A program made the position numbers and the translations under genes. From the NCBI RefSeq assembly GCF_019222765.1, contig NZ_CP078145.1, forward strand, positions 372,001-436,000: 64,000 nt of DNA, read 5' to 3'. The stretch comes from Nocardia iowensis (GTDB lineage Bacteria > Actinomycetota > Actinomycetes > Mycobacteriales > Mycobacteriaceae). The notes beneath the pieces are model-generated. The model had not been told where the DNA came from. It was given only the letters and a program-made list of their open reading frames with translations, and searched no databases. Below, in pieces: positions 6,148 to 14,432 of this stretch (its first letter is position 1; the number at the start of each line of letters is the position of its first letter).

Positions 6148-6555
6148 TCATGACTTCGGCCGTAGATACTTCCGGCGTGCGGCGAGGTCGGCGTCGACGG
6201 TGGCGCGACGCCAGCGCTTGACCCCGTTCTCGTCCTCGTCCGGGGCGGGGTACTGGCCCCGTGAGACGTAGGCGGCGATCGTGCCTCGGGCCTTGCCGGT
6301 GTAGGCGGCGATCTGGGCGATGGTCAGCAGCTCGTCCGGGTCGCCGGGTGTCTGGGCGGGGGCCGGTGGTGGGCCGATCGCGGCTTCGACGTCGCTGGCG
6401 AGGTACTCGTTCCAGTGACCGCGTCGCCCGACCGGCGCGGGCCAGCCGGGCTTGACCATCCACACCTTCTGCACCGTGGCCAGGGCGCGACCGTAGCGCT
6501 GGGCGATTTCGGGCGCGATCCACCGTGGCGCGGCGGGACCGTCTGGGCTTACCAT
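6148..6555 (-). CDS. double helix-turn-helix protein, candidate excisionase
   Basis: 135 residues with two tandem Xis/AlpA-like HTH units. Residues about 14-60 read WIAPEIAQRYGRALATVQKV with a later WNEYLASDV wing. Residues about 73-125 read LLTIAQIAAYTGKARGTIAAY, followed by YPAPDEDENGVKRWRRATV. The YP.PDE...G..RWRR wing is typical of HTH_17 excisionases. AAAGGGGG about ten bases before ATG 6555 sets the start. It is the best candidate for the recombination directionality factor of this element, although it is not adjacent to int. A transcription regulator is the alternative. Confidence 0.65.
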   Translation of the reverse strand: MVSPDGPAAPRWIAPEIAQRYGRALATVQKVWMVKPGWPAPVGRRGHWNEYLASDVEAAIGPPPAPAQTPGDPDELLTIAQIAAYTGKARGTIAAYVSRGQYPAPDEDENGVKRWRRATVDADLAARRKYLRPKS

Positions 6556-6593
6556 CGTGTGTTGACCCCCTTTCTGGGTTGGTCGATTTGTCT

Positions 6594-6638
6594 GGCCAGC
6601 GGGGTTCCGACTCAGAGGTTCGCCTCGCCCCGCTGGCC
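6594..6638 (-). promoter_or_regulatory. leader hairpin related to the repeated module
   Basis: GGCCAGCGGGG (6594-6604) pairs with 6628-6638. The 3' half on the minus strand, GTCGGAACCCCGCTGGCC followed by AGACAAATCGACC, resembles the leader of copy D (GTCGGACCCGCCCGGC, then AGGCAAATCACC). The matching -35 and -10 are not present, so it looks like a leader without its promoter. Confidence 0.5.
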
Positions 6639-6654
6639 GCCAAACCGTCAACGG

Positions 6655-6689
6655 GCGGATGCCCGGCGCGCAGCGCGCCGGGCATCCGC
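6655..6689 (-). terminator. hairpin terminator after the 6696-7100 gene
   Basis: Perfect 16-bp stem (6655-6670 with 6674-6689) and a 3-nt loop, seven bases after the stop codon. Confidence 0.8.
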
Positions 6690-6695
6690 TGTTGT

Positions 6696-7100
6696 TCAGT
6701 CCTGCAAGCCGTCGAGCTCCTCGGTCGAGATCTGTCCGGTGAGCAGGCCGTAGGCGATGCTCACCTGCTCGCTGACCCGGTACATGCTCAGCAGCGCCGC
6801 GCGCAGTAGCCACTCCGCGTCACCGGGGTTGTCGAAGGCGGTGTTGGTCAAGGTCAGCCCGCCCAGGAAATCGAGTATCACCGTATTCAGCACGCCCTCG
6901 TGTACCGGGTGCGTTGGCAGCTCACGTATGAGCTGGCGGGCGTTGAGCAGGGCGTCGATAGCTGCGGAATCCTGCGCGTCCTCGGGTACCTCGATCTTGA
7001 TCGGGATGTCGAGTAGTAGCAGGACCTTGGCGATGCGGGCGTGGTTGCGGTCTGTGACCTCGCTGAGCGCGGCCAGCAGGTCGTCGTGTTCGTCGCTCAT
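6696..7100 (-). CDS. hypothetical helical protein, 134 aa
   Basis: Start ATG at 7100 has GGAAGGGGC seven bases upstream. The protein is helical throughout: an acidic N-terminus, then LLLLDIPIKIEVPEDAQ and a C-terminal half that parallels the 5375-5749 product (see there). No membrane segment is long enough to be certain. It is driven by promoter copy D, with its own terminator, and is monocistronic. Unknown function. Confidence 0.6.
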   Translation of the reverse strand: MSDEHDDLLAALSEVTDRNHARIAKVLLLLDIPIKIEVPEDAQDSAAIDALLNARQLIRELPTHPVHEGVLNTVILDFLGGLTLTNTAFDNPGDAEWLLRAALLSMYRVSEQVSIAYGLLTGQISTEELDGLQD

Positions 7101-7136
7101 GTGAGCCCCTTCCGGGTTATTGGTGATTTGCCTGCC

Positions 7137-7195
7137 GGGCGGGTCCGACCCCGCCCAACGGCACCAACATTACAGCGGAAGAGTAGTGATTACAA
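7137..7195 (-). promoter_or_regulatory. repeated promoter-leader module, copy D
   Basis: On the minus strand: -35 TTGTAA (7190-7195), 17-bp spacer TCACTACTCTTCCGCTG, -10 TAATGT (7167-7172), then leader CGTTGGGCGGGGTCGGA with perfect stem GGGCGGG/CCCGCCC (7137-7156), and AAATCACC before the 6696-7100 gene. The -35 lies two bases from the stop codon of the gene upstream. Confidence 0.8.
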
Positions 7196-7197
7196 CG

Positions 7198-7443
7198 CTA
7201 TTGGCGTGGGTCGTCCACCAACTCGAACCCGTCGAGTCCCGCCGCGTCGCCGGTGGCCCAGAAGTGCCGGCCGGGCAGCTCGCCCGCGGGCAGACCCGCC
7301 TGCTCGGCGATCACCGACGCCGCCACCAGCAACGGCGCACGGCCTTCATGCCACGGCGTCGCCAGCTGCGCCACCGCGTCGGCGCCCTCGCCGTACACCA
7401 AGATGCACCGCACCTGCACCCGCTCCTCGGTCATGATCATCAT
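7198..7443 (-). CDS. small hypothetical protein, 81 aa
   Basis: AGGAG ten bases before the first of three close ATG codons (7443, 7440, 7434); any of them could be used. The product reads as a small alpha/beta protein: strand VQVRCILVYG, helix DAVAQLATPW, then LLVAASVIAEQAG and WATGDAAGLDGFELVDD. No family is recognised. Its stop overlaps the upstream edge of promoter copy D, and it lies downstream of the integrase pair after a terminator. Confidence 0.55.
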   Translation of the reverse strand: MMIMTEERVQVRCILVYGEGADAVAQLATPWHEGRAPLLVAASVIAEQAGLPAGELPGRHFWATGDAAGLDGFELVDDPRQ

Positions 7444-7493
7444 TCTCGTCCATCTCCTGATCGATCGGGGTGGGGCAACGGTGTCGGCCACGG

Positions 7494-7531
7494 CAGCGGG
7501 GCGACCCGGATCTTGCCGAGTCGCCCCGCTG
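7494..7531 (-). terminator. hairpin terminator after the integrase-like gene
   Basis: CAGCGGGGCGAC (7494-7505) pairs perfectly with 7520-7531, 20 bases after the stop codon at 7551. It closes the two-gene integrase operon. Confidence 0.75.
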
Positions 7532-7550
7532 GATTGCCTGCGGCCGGTGC

Positions 7551-8162
7551 CTATTGTTCCCCGACGGCCGTGGCCAGCACCTCCGGATGTGCCCGGAGGA
7601 ACTTTCCGTTGTCGGGGAAGCCCAGGTGTGCCGCGATCAGCGGCCAGGGCACGCCCGCTTCGGCCATCCACTGGGCACACGTCACCCGCAGCACGTCCAC
7701 GCCGGGACGCGCCCCGCCGAGCATCTCGTCGGAGACCGCCGCGACCGCCGGAGTCCAGACCCGGCGCACGTAGCGTGTGAGCAGCCCCGGCCCGCTCGCC
7801 CCGCCGATGCGGAACAACTCCTCACCCGTCCCGCCCAACTCCAGCCGCGCCACCAACGCCTCGGGCAGATAGATCCGGCGCGGCGCGGGTGAATCCACCA
7901 GCTCCCACCGATTGCCCCGACGCCGCCAATAACGGCGGACTTCACACGCGCCGGTGCCGGGGTCGATGTCGGTATCGGCATGGGCGAACGCCTCGGCCAG
8001 GCGCTCGCCGGAGAAGGCCAGATAGTCGGTCAACAGCCGCCATTGGTGCGCGGGCATCCGCTCGATGATCGCGGCGTACTGCGCGCGCTGCAGCGGCGTC
8101 GGTGGCCGCATCCGCGAGCGGCGGGCGGCACCGGTGCCGCCGCCGATGTCGTTGTGCTCCAT
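7551..8162 (-). CDS. integrase-like protein without catalytic residues, 203 aa
   Basis: Aligns by eye to the catalytic domain of the neighbouring integrase: QWRLLTDYLAFSGERLAEAF against RWRLLVEFLVASGARWGEVT, RRIYLPEALVARL against RTINLPGGLVAKL, and LRVTCAQWMAEAGVPWPLIA against MRHTCAAWMLSAGVPIHVVQ. Arg54 and Arg159 keep the two catalytic arginines. The active-site His is Asp156, the next His is Val160, the LGH histidine is Phe, and the Lys and the nucleophilic Tyr are absent. It lacks the N-terminal core-binding domains. It starts six bases after the int stop, so both are probably co-expressed. It should not cleave DNA and may modulate integrase or bind its sites. Confidence 0.75.
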   Translation of the reverse strand: MEHNDIGGGTGAARRSRMRPPTPLQRAQYAAIIERMPAHQWRLLTDYLAFSGERLAEAFAHADTDIDPGTGACEVRRYWRRRGNRWELVDSPAPRRIYLPEALVARLELGGTGEELFRIGGASGPGLLTRYVRRVWTPAVAAVSDEMLGGARPGVDVLRVTCAQWMAEAGVPWPLIAAHLGFPDNGKFLRAHPEVLATAVGEQ

Positions 8163-8168
8163 GGTGAA

Positions 8169-9410
8169 TCACGCCGCCTTCGCGAACGCCGGGGTGTCAT
8201 AGACCGGAGCGGGCAGCGAGATCACCTTCGCCAGGGTGGGCGGCAGCGGTGTGAGCTCGGGCGGCAGCGGTGCGGGCTGGTTGGGTTGCGGTGCGAGTTT
8301 CGCGCCGATCACCGCCGCCGCGTCGGCGGCGGCCCGGCGGTCGAGGTGACCGTAGGTGTCCACGGTGGTCTTGATCGACTCGTGCCCGAGATGGGCCTGC
8401 ACCACGTGGATCGGCACTCCGGCCGAGAGCATCCACGCCGCGCAGGTGTGGCGCATGTCATGGATGCGAGGCCGCTTGCCACCCAGCGGGTCGTTCGCCG
8501 CGAGGGAGAGCGCGTCGCGGGTGGGTACCCACACGTCCTTGTAGAAGTGCGAGATGCTCAACGGCTCACCGTCGATGGTGCAGAACAGCCACTCGTCGAG
8601 GTCGCGCCCGTCGAGCGGGAGCTTGGCGACCAGACCGCCGGGCAGATTGATCGTGCGGGTGGACTTGCGGGTCTTCGGCGCGCCCAGACGGCGTTTGCCG
8701 CCGGTGTACTTCCACGCCTTGTGAATTCGCGCGGTCAGTGCCGCGCGGTTGATGTCGCGCACGCGCAGGGCGGTCACCTCGCCCCAGCGCGCGCCCGAGG
8801 CCACCAGGAACTCCACGAGTAGTCGCCACCGCTCGGGTAGCGCGCGCAGTAGTGCGGCGAACTCCTCGGGTTCGAGGTGGTCCATCTCCGCGCGCACCAC
8901 GCGCGGCAGCTCGGTTTGCTCGCACGGGTTGGACGTGATCACTCCCCGGCGGGCGAGTTTCTTGAGGATGCCGAACAGCACACCGTGTTTGTTCGCAATG
9001 GTTTTCGCGGCGTTGCCGATGTTCTCGGCAAGGTGGTTGATCCACCGGCCGATCACCGTCTCGCAGAACACCGTCACCGGGGACTTGGCTCCGAAGAACG
9101 GCTCGATGTCGTTGACCAGCACCCGCCGATAGCGGTGCCGGGTACCCGGCTCCACCCCGGTCATGCTGTCGATGATCTCGGTGAAGGCGTCGTGGATGGT
9201 CGGCACCGCCGCCGCGTCGTCGGCCTTCTCGGCTTCGGCGTAGAGGAAGTTCAGCGCTTCGGCCGGACCGTAGAGATTGAGGACCGCCTGCCAGCGCTCG
9301 GCCTCGTCGAGAGTGTCGAAGCGTTCGGAGCACTGACGTTTGTTGTGCCGGAACAGGACTTGGAAATACGAGGGGCCGCGCTTGGTCGTGCGTTCGCGGA
9401 TGCTGGGCAT
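8169..9410 (-). CDS. int: tyrosine site-specific integrase
   Basis: Catalyses integration and excision at the tRNA-Ser attachment site. 413 residues, usual for actinobacterial element integrases. The N-terminal arm-binding part (to about residue 60) is followed by a SAM-like core-binding domain (about 75-170) and a catalytic domain from about 185. Catalytic residues are readable: Arg208 (GARWGE), Lys249 (TRKSTR), His317 and Arg320 (HDMRH), His343 (LGHES) and Tyr353 (DTYGHL). A Pro-rich tail ends the protein. ATG 9410 was chosen because AGGTGA precedes it; an upstream extension to 9476 has no site and poor composition. Confidence 0.93.
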   Translation of the reverse strand: MPSIRERTTKRGPSYFQVLFRHNKRQCSERFDTLDEAERWQAVLNLYGPAEALNFLYAEAEKADDAAAVPTIHDAFTEIIDSMTGVEPGTRHRYRRVLVNDIEPFFGAKSPVTVFCETVIGRWINHLAENIGNAAKTIANKHGVLFGILKKLARRGVITSNPCEQTELPRVVRAEMDHLEPEEFAALLRALPERWRLLVEFLVASGARWGEVTALRVRDINRAALTARIHKAWKYTGGKRRLGAPKTRKSTRTINLPGGLVAKLPLDGRDLDEWLFCTIDGEPLSISHFYKDVWVPTRDALSLAANDPLGGKRPRIHDMRHTCAAWMLSAGVPIHVVQAHLGHESIKTTVDTYGHLDRRAAADAAAVIGAKLAPQPNQPAPLPPELTPLPPTLAKVISLPAPVYDTPAFAKAA

Positions 9411-9482
9411 CGGGTCACCTTCGGGTTCGCGCCTACAGGAATGTGTCGGTGCGCCGAATCGAGCCTCAGATGCCACGGTCGT

Positions 9483-9503
9483 GTTGACCGCATGTTGACC
9501 GCA
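9483..9503. repeat. two direct repeats, candidate integrase arm sites
   Basis: GTTGACCGCA occurs at 9483-9492 and 9494-9503, exactly one helical turn apart, between the int start and the tRNA 3' end. This position and phasing fit arm-type binding sites of tyrosine integrases or excisionase sites. Confidence 0.5.
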
Positions 9504-9507
9504 ACCC

Positions 9508-9531
9508 GGGGGCTATCCGAAAATAGCCCCC
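9508..9531 (-). terminator. hairpin downstream of tRNA-Ser
   Basis: GGGGGCTAT (9508-9516) pairs perfectly with ATAGCCCCC (9523-9531). It sits 17 bases past the tRNA 3' end and would terminate the tRNA transcript. Because it belongs to the element side, the element seems to supply this terminator. Confidence 0.6.
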
Positions 9532-9548
9532 GACCTGCGTCTTCTCTG

Positions 9549-9633
9549 CGGAGGATAGGGGATTTGAACCCCTGAGGGCGTTAACCCAACCCGCGTTCCA
9601 GGCGAGCGCCATAGGCCACTAGGCGAATCCTCC
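9549..9633 (-). tRNA. tRNA-Ser(GGA)
   Basis: 85 nt without encoded CCA. Acceptor stem GGAGGAT pairs with ATCCTCC, discriminator G. Anticodon stem CTCGC/GCGGG encloses the loop CTGGAAC with anticodon GGA. The long variable arm (GTTGGGTTAACGCC) is typical of serine tRNAs, and the T loop is GGTTCAAATCC. It is intact and serves as the attachment site of the element to its left. Its 3' end presumably contains the att core. Confidence 0.93.
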
Positions 9634-9775
9634 GTGGAGCAGCATACCGGTACGGGGCGGGTGGACGCCAAACGGGTCTGTTCGGGCCAGAGAAGTCCCT
9701 GTTCGGTCCACTTTTGACCCGATTATGGGCACCCGGAGGATGGCGGTGGGCGGGGGAGCGGCTACACTGGCCGAC

Positions 9776-9863
9776 GGATCCCGCGCGGCGCGCATCCTGT
9801 GAACTCCCCCAGGGCCGGAAGGCAGCAAGGGTCAATGGGCTCTGCCGGGTGCGCGGGGTCCCC
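9776..9863 (+). ncRNA. ffs: signal recognition particle RNA (4.5S)
   Basis: Contains the universal domain IV core CAGGGCCGGAAGGCAGCA with the GGAA tetraloop. Outer arms GGATCCCGCGC and GCGCGGGGTCC close the helix. It binds Ffh and directs co-translational membrane targeting. The position between tRNA-Ser and the aspartate aminotransferase gene matches the mycobacterial order. The ends are estimated from pairing. Confidence 0.9.
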
Positions 9864-9981
9864 TTAATTTCGGGGGCCCGCAGGGACCGCGGTCCGGCTG
9901 TCGAATATCGCCTCCAAATCAGAGCAACACACGGGTAACGTGAACACGGTCCGTCGGTGCACGATGCGCTCGGCGGGCTGA

Positions 9982-11337
<1,356 letters not shown>

Positions 11338-11344
11338 CTCGACG

Positions 11345-11378
11345 ACAGTGGGCGCGTACCGAGGTACGCGCCCACTGT
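11345..11378. terminator. bidirectional hairpin terminator
   Basis: ACAGTGGGCGCGTACC (11345-11360) is exactly repeated inverted at 11363-11378, between the convergent aminotransferase and methyltransferase genes. Confidence 0.85.
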
Positions 11379-11389
11379 GCTGTTCGAGG

Positions 11390-12268
11390 TCAGTTCGGTT
11401 TGTGCGCCAACACGGCGAACATCGTCACCGAGAGGTGGATATCGCCGCTGGCCGCGCCTGCTTCCAGGTCCTCGACCAGCTGAGCGCGCTGCTCCTCGGT
11501 GATCACGCCGCGCGCCACCGCCATCGCCGAAATGCGGGTGACCAGCGAGCCGACGCCGACGGTGCGATCCTGCACCAGCGCGTGTGAGCCGATCTCATCG
11601 ATCACCAAGCCCGCCTTGGTCAGTTGGCCGGGCAGCTTGCGGCCGGAGAACGGGTTGGTGGTCGCGGAGATCAGCGTGTCGACCACCTCGCGAACCACCT
11701 GCCGCTCGCCGGGGTGCACGATGGCCGTGCCCCAGTCGCTGTCCATCACCACGACGCGGCCGCCGGGGCGCAGCACGCGCGCGATCTCGTTGGCGGCGCG
11801 GGCGGGCGCGGTCAGATGCTGGAACACTCGCTCGCACAACGCGGCATCGAAACTGTTCGCGCCGAACGGCAGGCCGTAGGCGTCGCCGGAATGGAACTTG
11901 GCGGTCGAACCGGTCTGCGCGGCACGGCGTTCCGCGGAGGCGAGCAGGTTCGGGTCGGGTTCGACGCCCACCGCCACTCCGTCCGGGCCGACCGCGTCCG
12001 CGAAGGCCATCACCTCCGTGCCGGTGCCGGAGCCGATGTCCACCGCGCGTTCGCCCGGCTGCAGTGCGAGCGCGGCGTGCGCCCATTCGCGCAACCGGCG
12101 GATGCCGGGCAACGCGGCCTGTAGGTCGCGAACGTCGACGAGTTGATCCTGGCCTGCTCGGTCGAACCGATCCGGGCGCAATGTATAGGTGTTCACGGGC
12201 CCGTTCCCATCCCTAGCCGTGCCCATCGTGTGGGGAGCCGATGTAGGTACTGCCGTCTGCTGTGGCAT
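11390..12268 (-). CDS. class I SAM-dependent methyltransferase
   Basis: 292 residues. SAM-binding motif VDIGSGTGTEVMAFAD, acidic loop VGVEPDPN, motif II-like FHSGDAYGLPFGANSFDA, and ARVLRPGGRVVVMDSDW after it are all readable. This places it in the UbiE/Methyltransf_11 group. The substrate is unknown; the C-terminal half resembles small-molecule methyltransferases. The start is uncertain: ATG 12268 is given, with ATG 12226 and a GTG further in as alternatives, none with a strong ribosome binding site. It is convergent with the aminotransferase gene. Confidence 0.8.
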   Translation of the reverse strand: MPQQTAVPTSAPHTMGTARDGNGPVNTYTLRPDRFDRAGQDQLVDVRDLQAALPGIRRLREWAHAALALQPGERAVDIGSGTGTEVMAFADAVGPDGVAVGVEPDPNLLASAERRAAQTGSTAKFHSGDAYGLPFGANSFDAALCERVFQHLTAPARAANEIARVLRPGGRVVVMDSDWGTAIVHPGERQVVREVVDTLISATTNPFSGRKLPGQLTKAGLVIDEIGSHALVQDRTVGVGSLVTRISAMAVARGVITEEQRAQLVEDLEAGAASGDIHLSVTMFAVLAHKPN

Positions 12269-12359
12269 GCGCAGGAGCCTACGCGCGGGCCCATACCGAC
12301 GCACGCCAGCCCTGTGAGCCCTGTCACCACAACATCTAACGCCGCATACCCGCACGCAA

Positions 12360-12430
12360 TTCATGATCAACGGCACATGGCTGCGGTAATTCGGGAGAAG
12401 AGGTCACCGTCATGTGCCGTTGATCATGAA
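12360..12430. repeat. perfect 20-bp inverted repeat
   Basis: TTCATGATCAACGGCACATG at 12360-12379 is repeated exactly inverted at 12411-12430, with a 31-bp spacer. It follows the stop of the PAP2 gene (12436) on the minus strand and precedes the methyltransferase start. It may be the PAP2 terminator, but the arms are unusually long and AT-balanced for that. Confidence 0.8.
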
Positions 12431-12435
12431 GTCGG

Positions 12436-13023
12436 CTAGGCGGCGAGTTGGTACGCGGCTGCGGCGAGTGCCGCGCCGAGGAAAGCGCCGACGATCACCT
12501 GGGCACGGGTGTGGTCGCCCAGCCATACCCGAGACCAGCCGACCAGTGCGGTCAGCGGTAGCGCGAGCAGGAACCAGAGGGACGAGATCATTGCCAGCAG
12601 GACCGTCGTGCCCGCGCCGACCGCGGTGTGGACGCTGACCTTCCAGCCGCCTACTACGGTCACGATGCCGATCCCGACCAGCACAACCAGGGCGGCGATG
12701 GTCCAGGCGATCAGTTCGCGTGGCGCGCCTCGGGCGATCTCGATGGCGAGGCCGACGCACACGATGGCCAGGATCGCCGGTATCACCCAATGGCGGTCGC
12801 GGATTTCCGTCACGTGGTGATCGCTCGCGATGCCGCGCCGCACACCGAGCAGGATGACGATCATCGGAAGCACCCCGGAGATCGTCGCGATGAACAGCCC
12901 CCACCTCGGCGCGTCCACCAGGAACCCGGCGATCACCGAGGTGACGATGTTGATCATCCACGGTGCGCCGAGTTCGGTGAGCACCCGCGCGGCCCGTGCC
13001 CGCACCAACGCTGTCTCCGTCAC
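12436..13023 (-). CDS. PAP2-superfamily membrane phosphatase-like protein
   Basis: 195 residues with about five membrane segments. The PAP2 signature is partly visible: KVSVHTAVGAG (motif 2 with His) and GWSRVWLGDHTRAQVIVG (motif 3 with Arg and His), near residues 128 and 162. The first motif (KX6RP) is not clear. The family removes phosphate from lipid phosphates such as phosphatidate or prenyl diphosphates at the membrane. GTG 13023 has GAGAGG seven bases upstream. It stands alone. Actinobacterial membrane PAP2 proteins of this size are mostly uncharacterised. Confidence 0.75.
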   Translation of the reverse strand: MTETALVRARAARVLTELGAPWMINIVTSVIAGFLVDAPRWGLFIATISGVLPMIVILLGVRRGIASDHHVTEIRDRHWVIPAILAIVCVGLAIEIARGAPRELIAWTIAALVVLVGIGIVTVVGGWKVSVHTAVGAGTTVLLAMISSLWFLLALPLTALVGWSRVWLGDHTRAQVIVGAFLGAALAAAAYQLAA

Positions 13024-13278
13024 GCCATTACCTCTCGTTGCCTTCCGCTGTTCGGCTTCCGGCTCAGCGCATTCAACAGTTCGGTCACTCGCTTTTCGTC
13101 GCTATCGCGAAAACGCGATCGACGGCGGAACGGACCGTAGACCCCCCTTGCATGCCGCTATCCAACCACGGGACGTGCGCTACGCCCACCCGTCGCGCGG
13201 AGGACGCCTTCACTGCGTCTGGACAGATGAGATGATCGAATCCGTCCGAGCAGTTTGTCACGGTGGGAAGGAATGGCG

Positions 13279-13854
13279 ATGAGTCGCAAGCTTTGCCTGG
13301 CGCAGGACGTCGAGGCAGACGAGCTGTTAACCGAGGACCACTTCGCCACTCTGCTCGGCATGCTGCTCGACCAGCAGTATCCGATGGAACACGCCTTCCG
13401 CGGCCCGAAAAAGATCGCCGACCGCATGGGTGGTTTCGACATCCACCGCATAGCCGAGGCCGACCCCCAAGAATTCGAAGACCTCTGCGCCACACCACCC
13501 GCCATCCACCGCTACGGTCGATCGATGGCGCGACGCGCCCAGGAACTCGCGCGCTACATCATCGAGAACTACGACGGCAAAACCGAGAACCTGTGGAAGA
13601 AAGACAAGCCCGACGGCAAAGAGGTGCTCCGCCGCTTGAAGGCCCTGCCAGGATTCGGCGAGCAGAAGGCAAAAATCTTCCTTTCGCTGCTCGGTAAACA
13701 GCGCGGCGTACAACCGGTGGGTTGGCGGGAAGCCGCGGGCGCCTACGGTGACGAAGGCTCCCGCCGTTCAGTCGCCGACGTAACCGATGCCGAATCGCTG
13801 GCACAGGTCAGGGAATTCAAGAAGCAGGCGAAGGCGGCGGCCAAACAGGGGTAA
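13279..13854 (+). CDS. HhH-GPD family DNA glycosylase-like protein
   Basis: 191 residues. LLGMLLDQQYPMEHAF matches the N-terminal helix of HhH-GPD base-excision glycosylases, and LKALPGFGEQKAKIFLSLLG is the helix-hairpin-helix that grips DNA (near residue 110). The expected catalytic Asp after the HhH is not obvious in the following PVGWREAAG, so it may recognise rather than excise. Such proteins are conserved and uncharacterised in actinobacteria. ATG 13279 is preferred for AAGG spacing; ATG 13273 is an alternative. The C-terminus is lysine and alanine rich. Confidence 0.8.
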   Translation: MSRKLCLAQDVEADELLTEDHFATLLGMLLDQQYPMEHAFRGPKKIADRMGGFDIHRIAEADPQEFEDLCATPPAIHRYGRSMARRAQELARYIIENYDGKTENLWKKDKPDGKEVLRRLKALPGFGEQKAKIFLSLLGKQRGVQPVGWREAAGAYGDEGSRRSVADVTDAESLAQVREFKKQAKAAAKQG

Positions 13855-13990
13855 TGCTGACCTGCTCGGCGATCTGACTTGCGCGAGGCTCGCACCGGCA
13901 GCCGGTGCAGTGGCGGGTTACTGGCAGCGGTCGGGCGTTGTTGCGGACCGCTGTTTACCGGGATCGTCGGGGGCGGAAGGGAGTGGTCTG

Positions 13991-14323
13991 ATGAGGCGAC
14001 GTCCAGCGGCGGTTGGCTATCTGCGCCGGGATATCTCCGGTGCTCGGCAGCAGTGGGATGAGGTGTTGATTCGGAGTTTGGCGCAGCGGTTCGGATATGA
14101 CCTTGCCAAGACTGTGGTGTTCGGTGCGGAGACCGAGGACGTCGTCGGCAGGTTGTTGAGTGTGGCGCAGCGACTGGAGACGGATGCGGTGATCGTCCCC
14201 AGCACAGCACATTTCGAGGGAGACGTTCCCGACGAACTGGTGCAGGTGTGCGACGTGATCACCGTGGCACCGGAGAACACGTACGCGAGGCGGTCGAGTT
14301 CCCCTTTTGCCGACGGGGCGTAA
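13991..14323 (+). CDS. resolvase-fold-like single-domain protein, 110 aa
   Basis: The start of the product (AAVGYLRRDISGARQQWDE) and the later VVGRLLSVAQRLETDAVIVPS follow the pattern of the N-terminal domain of serine recombinases. No DNA-binding domain follows, and the Y-x-R-x-S active site spacing is altered. It is therefore probably a non-catalytic relative, a type seen repeatedly in Nocardia genomes. ATG 13991 is preceded by GGAAGGGAG. About 135 bp separate it from the HhH-GPD gene upstream. Function unknown. Confidence 0.5.
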   Translation: MRRRPAAVGYLRRDISGARQQWDEVLIRSLAQRFGYDLAKTVVFGAETEDVVGRLLSVAQRLETDAVIVPSTAHFEGDVPDELVQVCDVITVAPENTYARRSSSPFADGA

Positions 14324-14432
14324 GGCCCCTGCCCGATTTGGAGTTCGCGGACTTGGTCAGGACTACGCATATCGGACAACTGGTTGACCGGTGGCTGAAG
14401 CGCGGCATAGGCGTGCGAAGACGCCTTGCGGG

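Larger units (their letters stand above)
1..9549. mobile_element. integrative element, right end, inserted at tRNA-Ser
   Basis: A tyrosine integrase gene lies about 140 bp from the 3' end of an intact tRNA-Ser gene, the classic arrangement for an element integrated in the tRNA 3' end. Everything from the tRNA back to position 1 is small, mostly unrecognisable genes with short operons, repeated promoters and many hairpins. Beyond the tRNA the order ffs, aspartate aminotransferase is ordinary actinobacterial core. No left attachment site is visible, so the element continues out of the window. No conjugation, replication or capsid gene is seen here, so whether it is an actinomycete integrative conjugative element, a prophage or a satellite is open. 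Confidence 0.85.
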
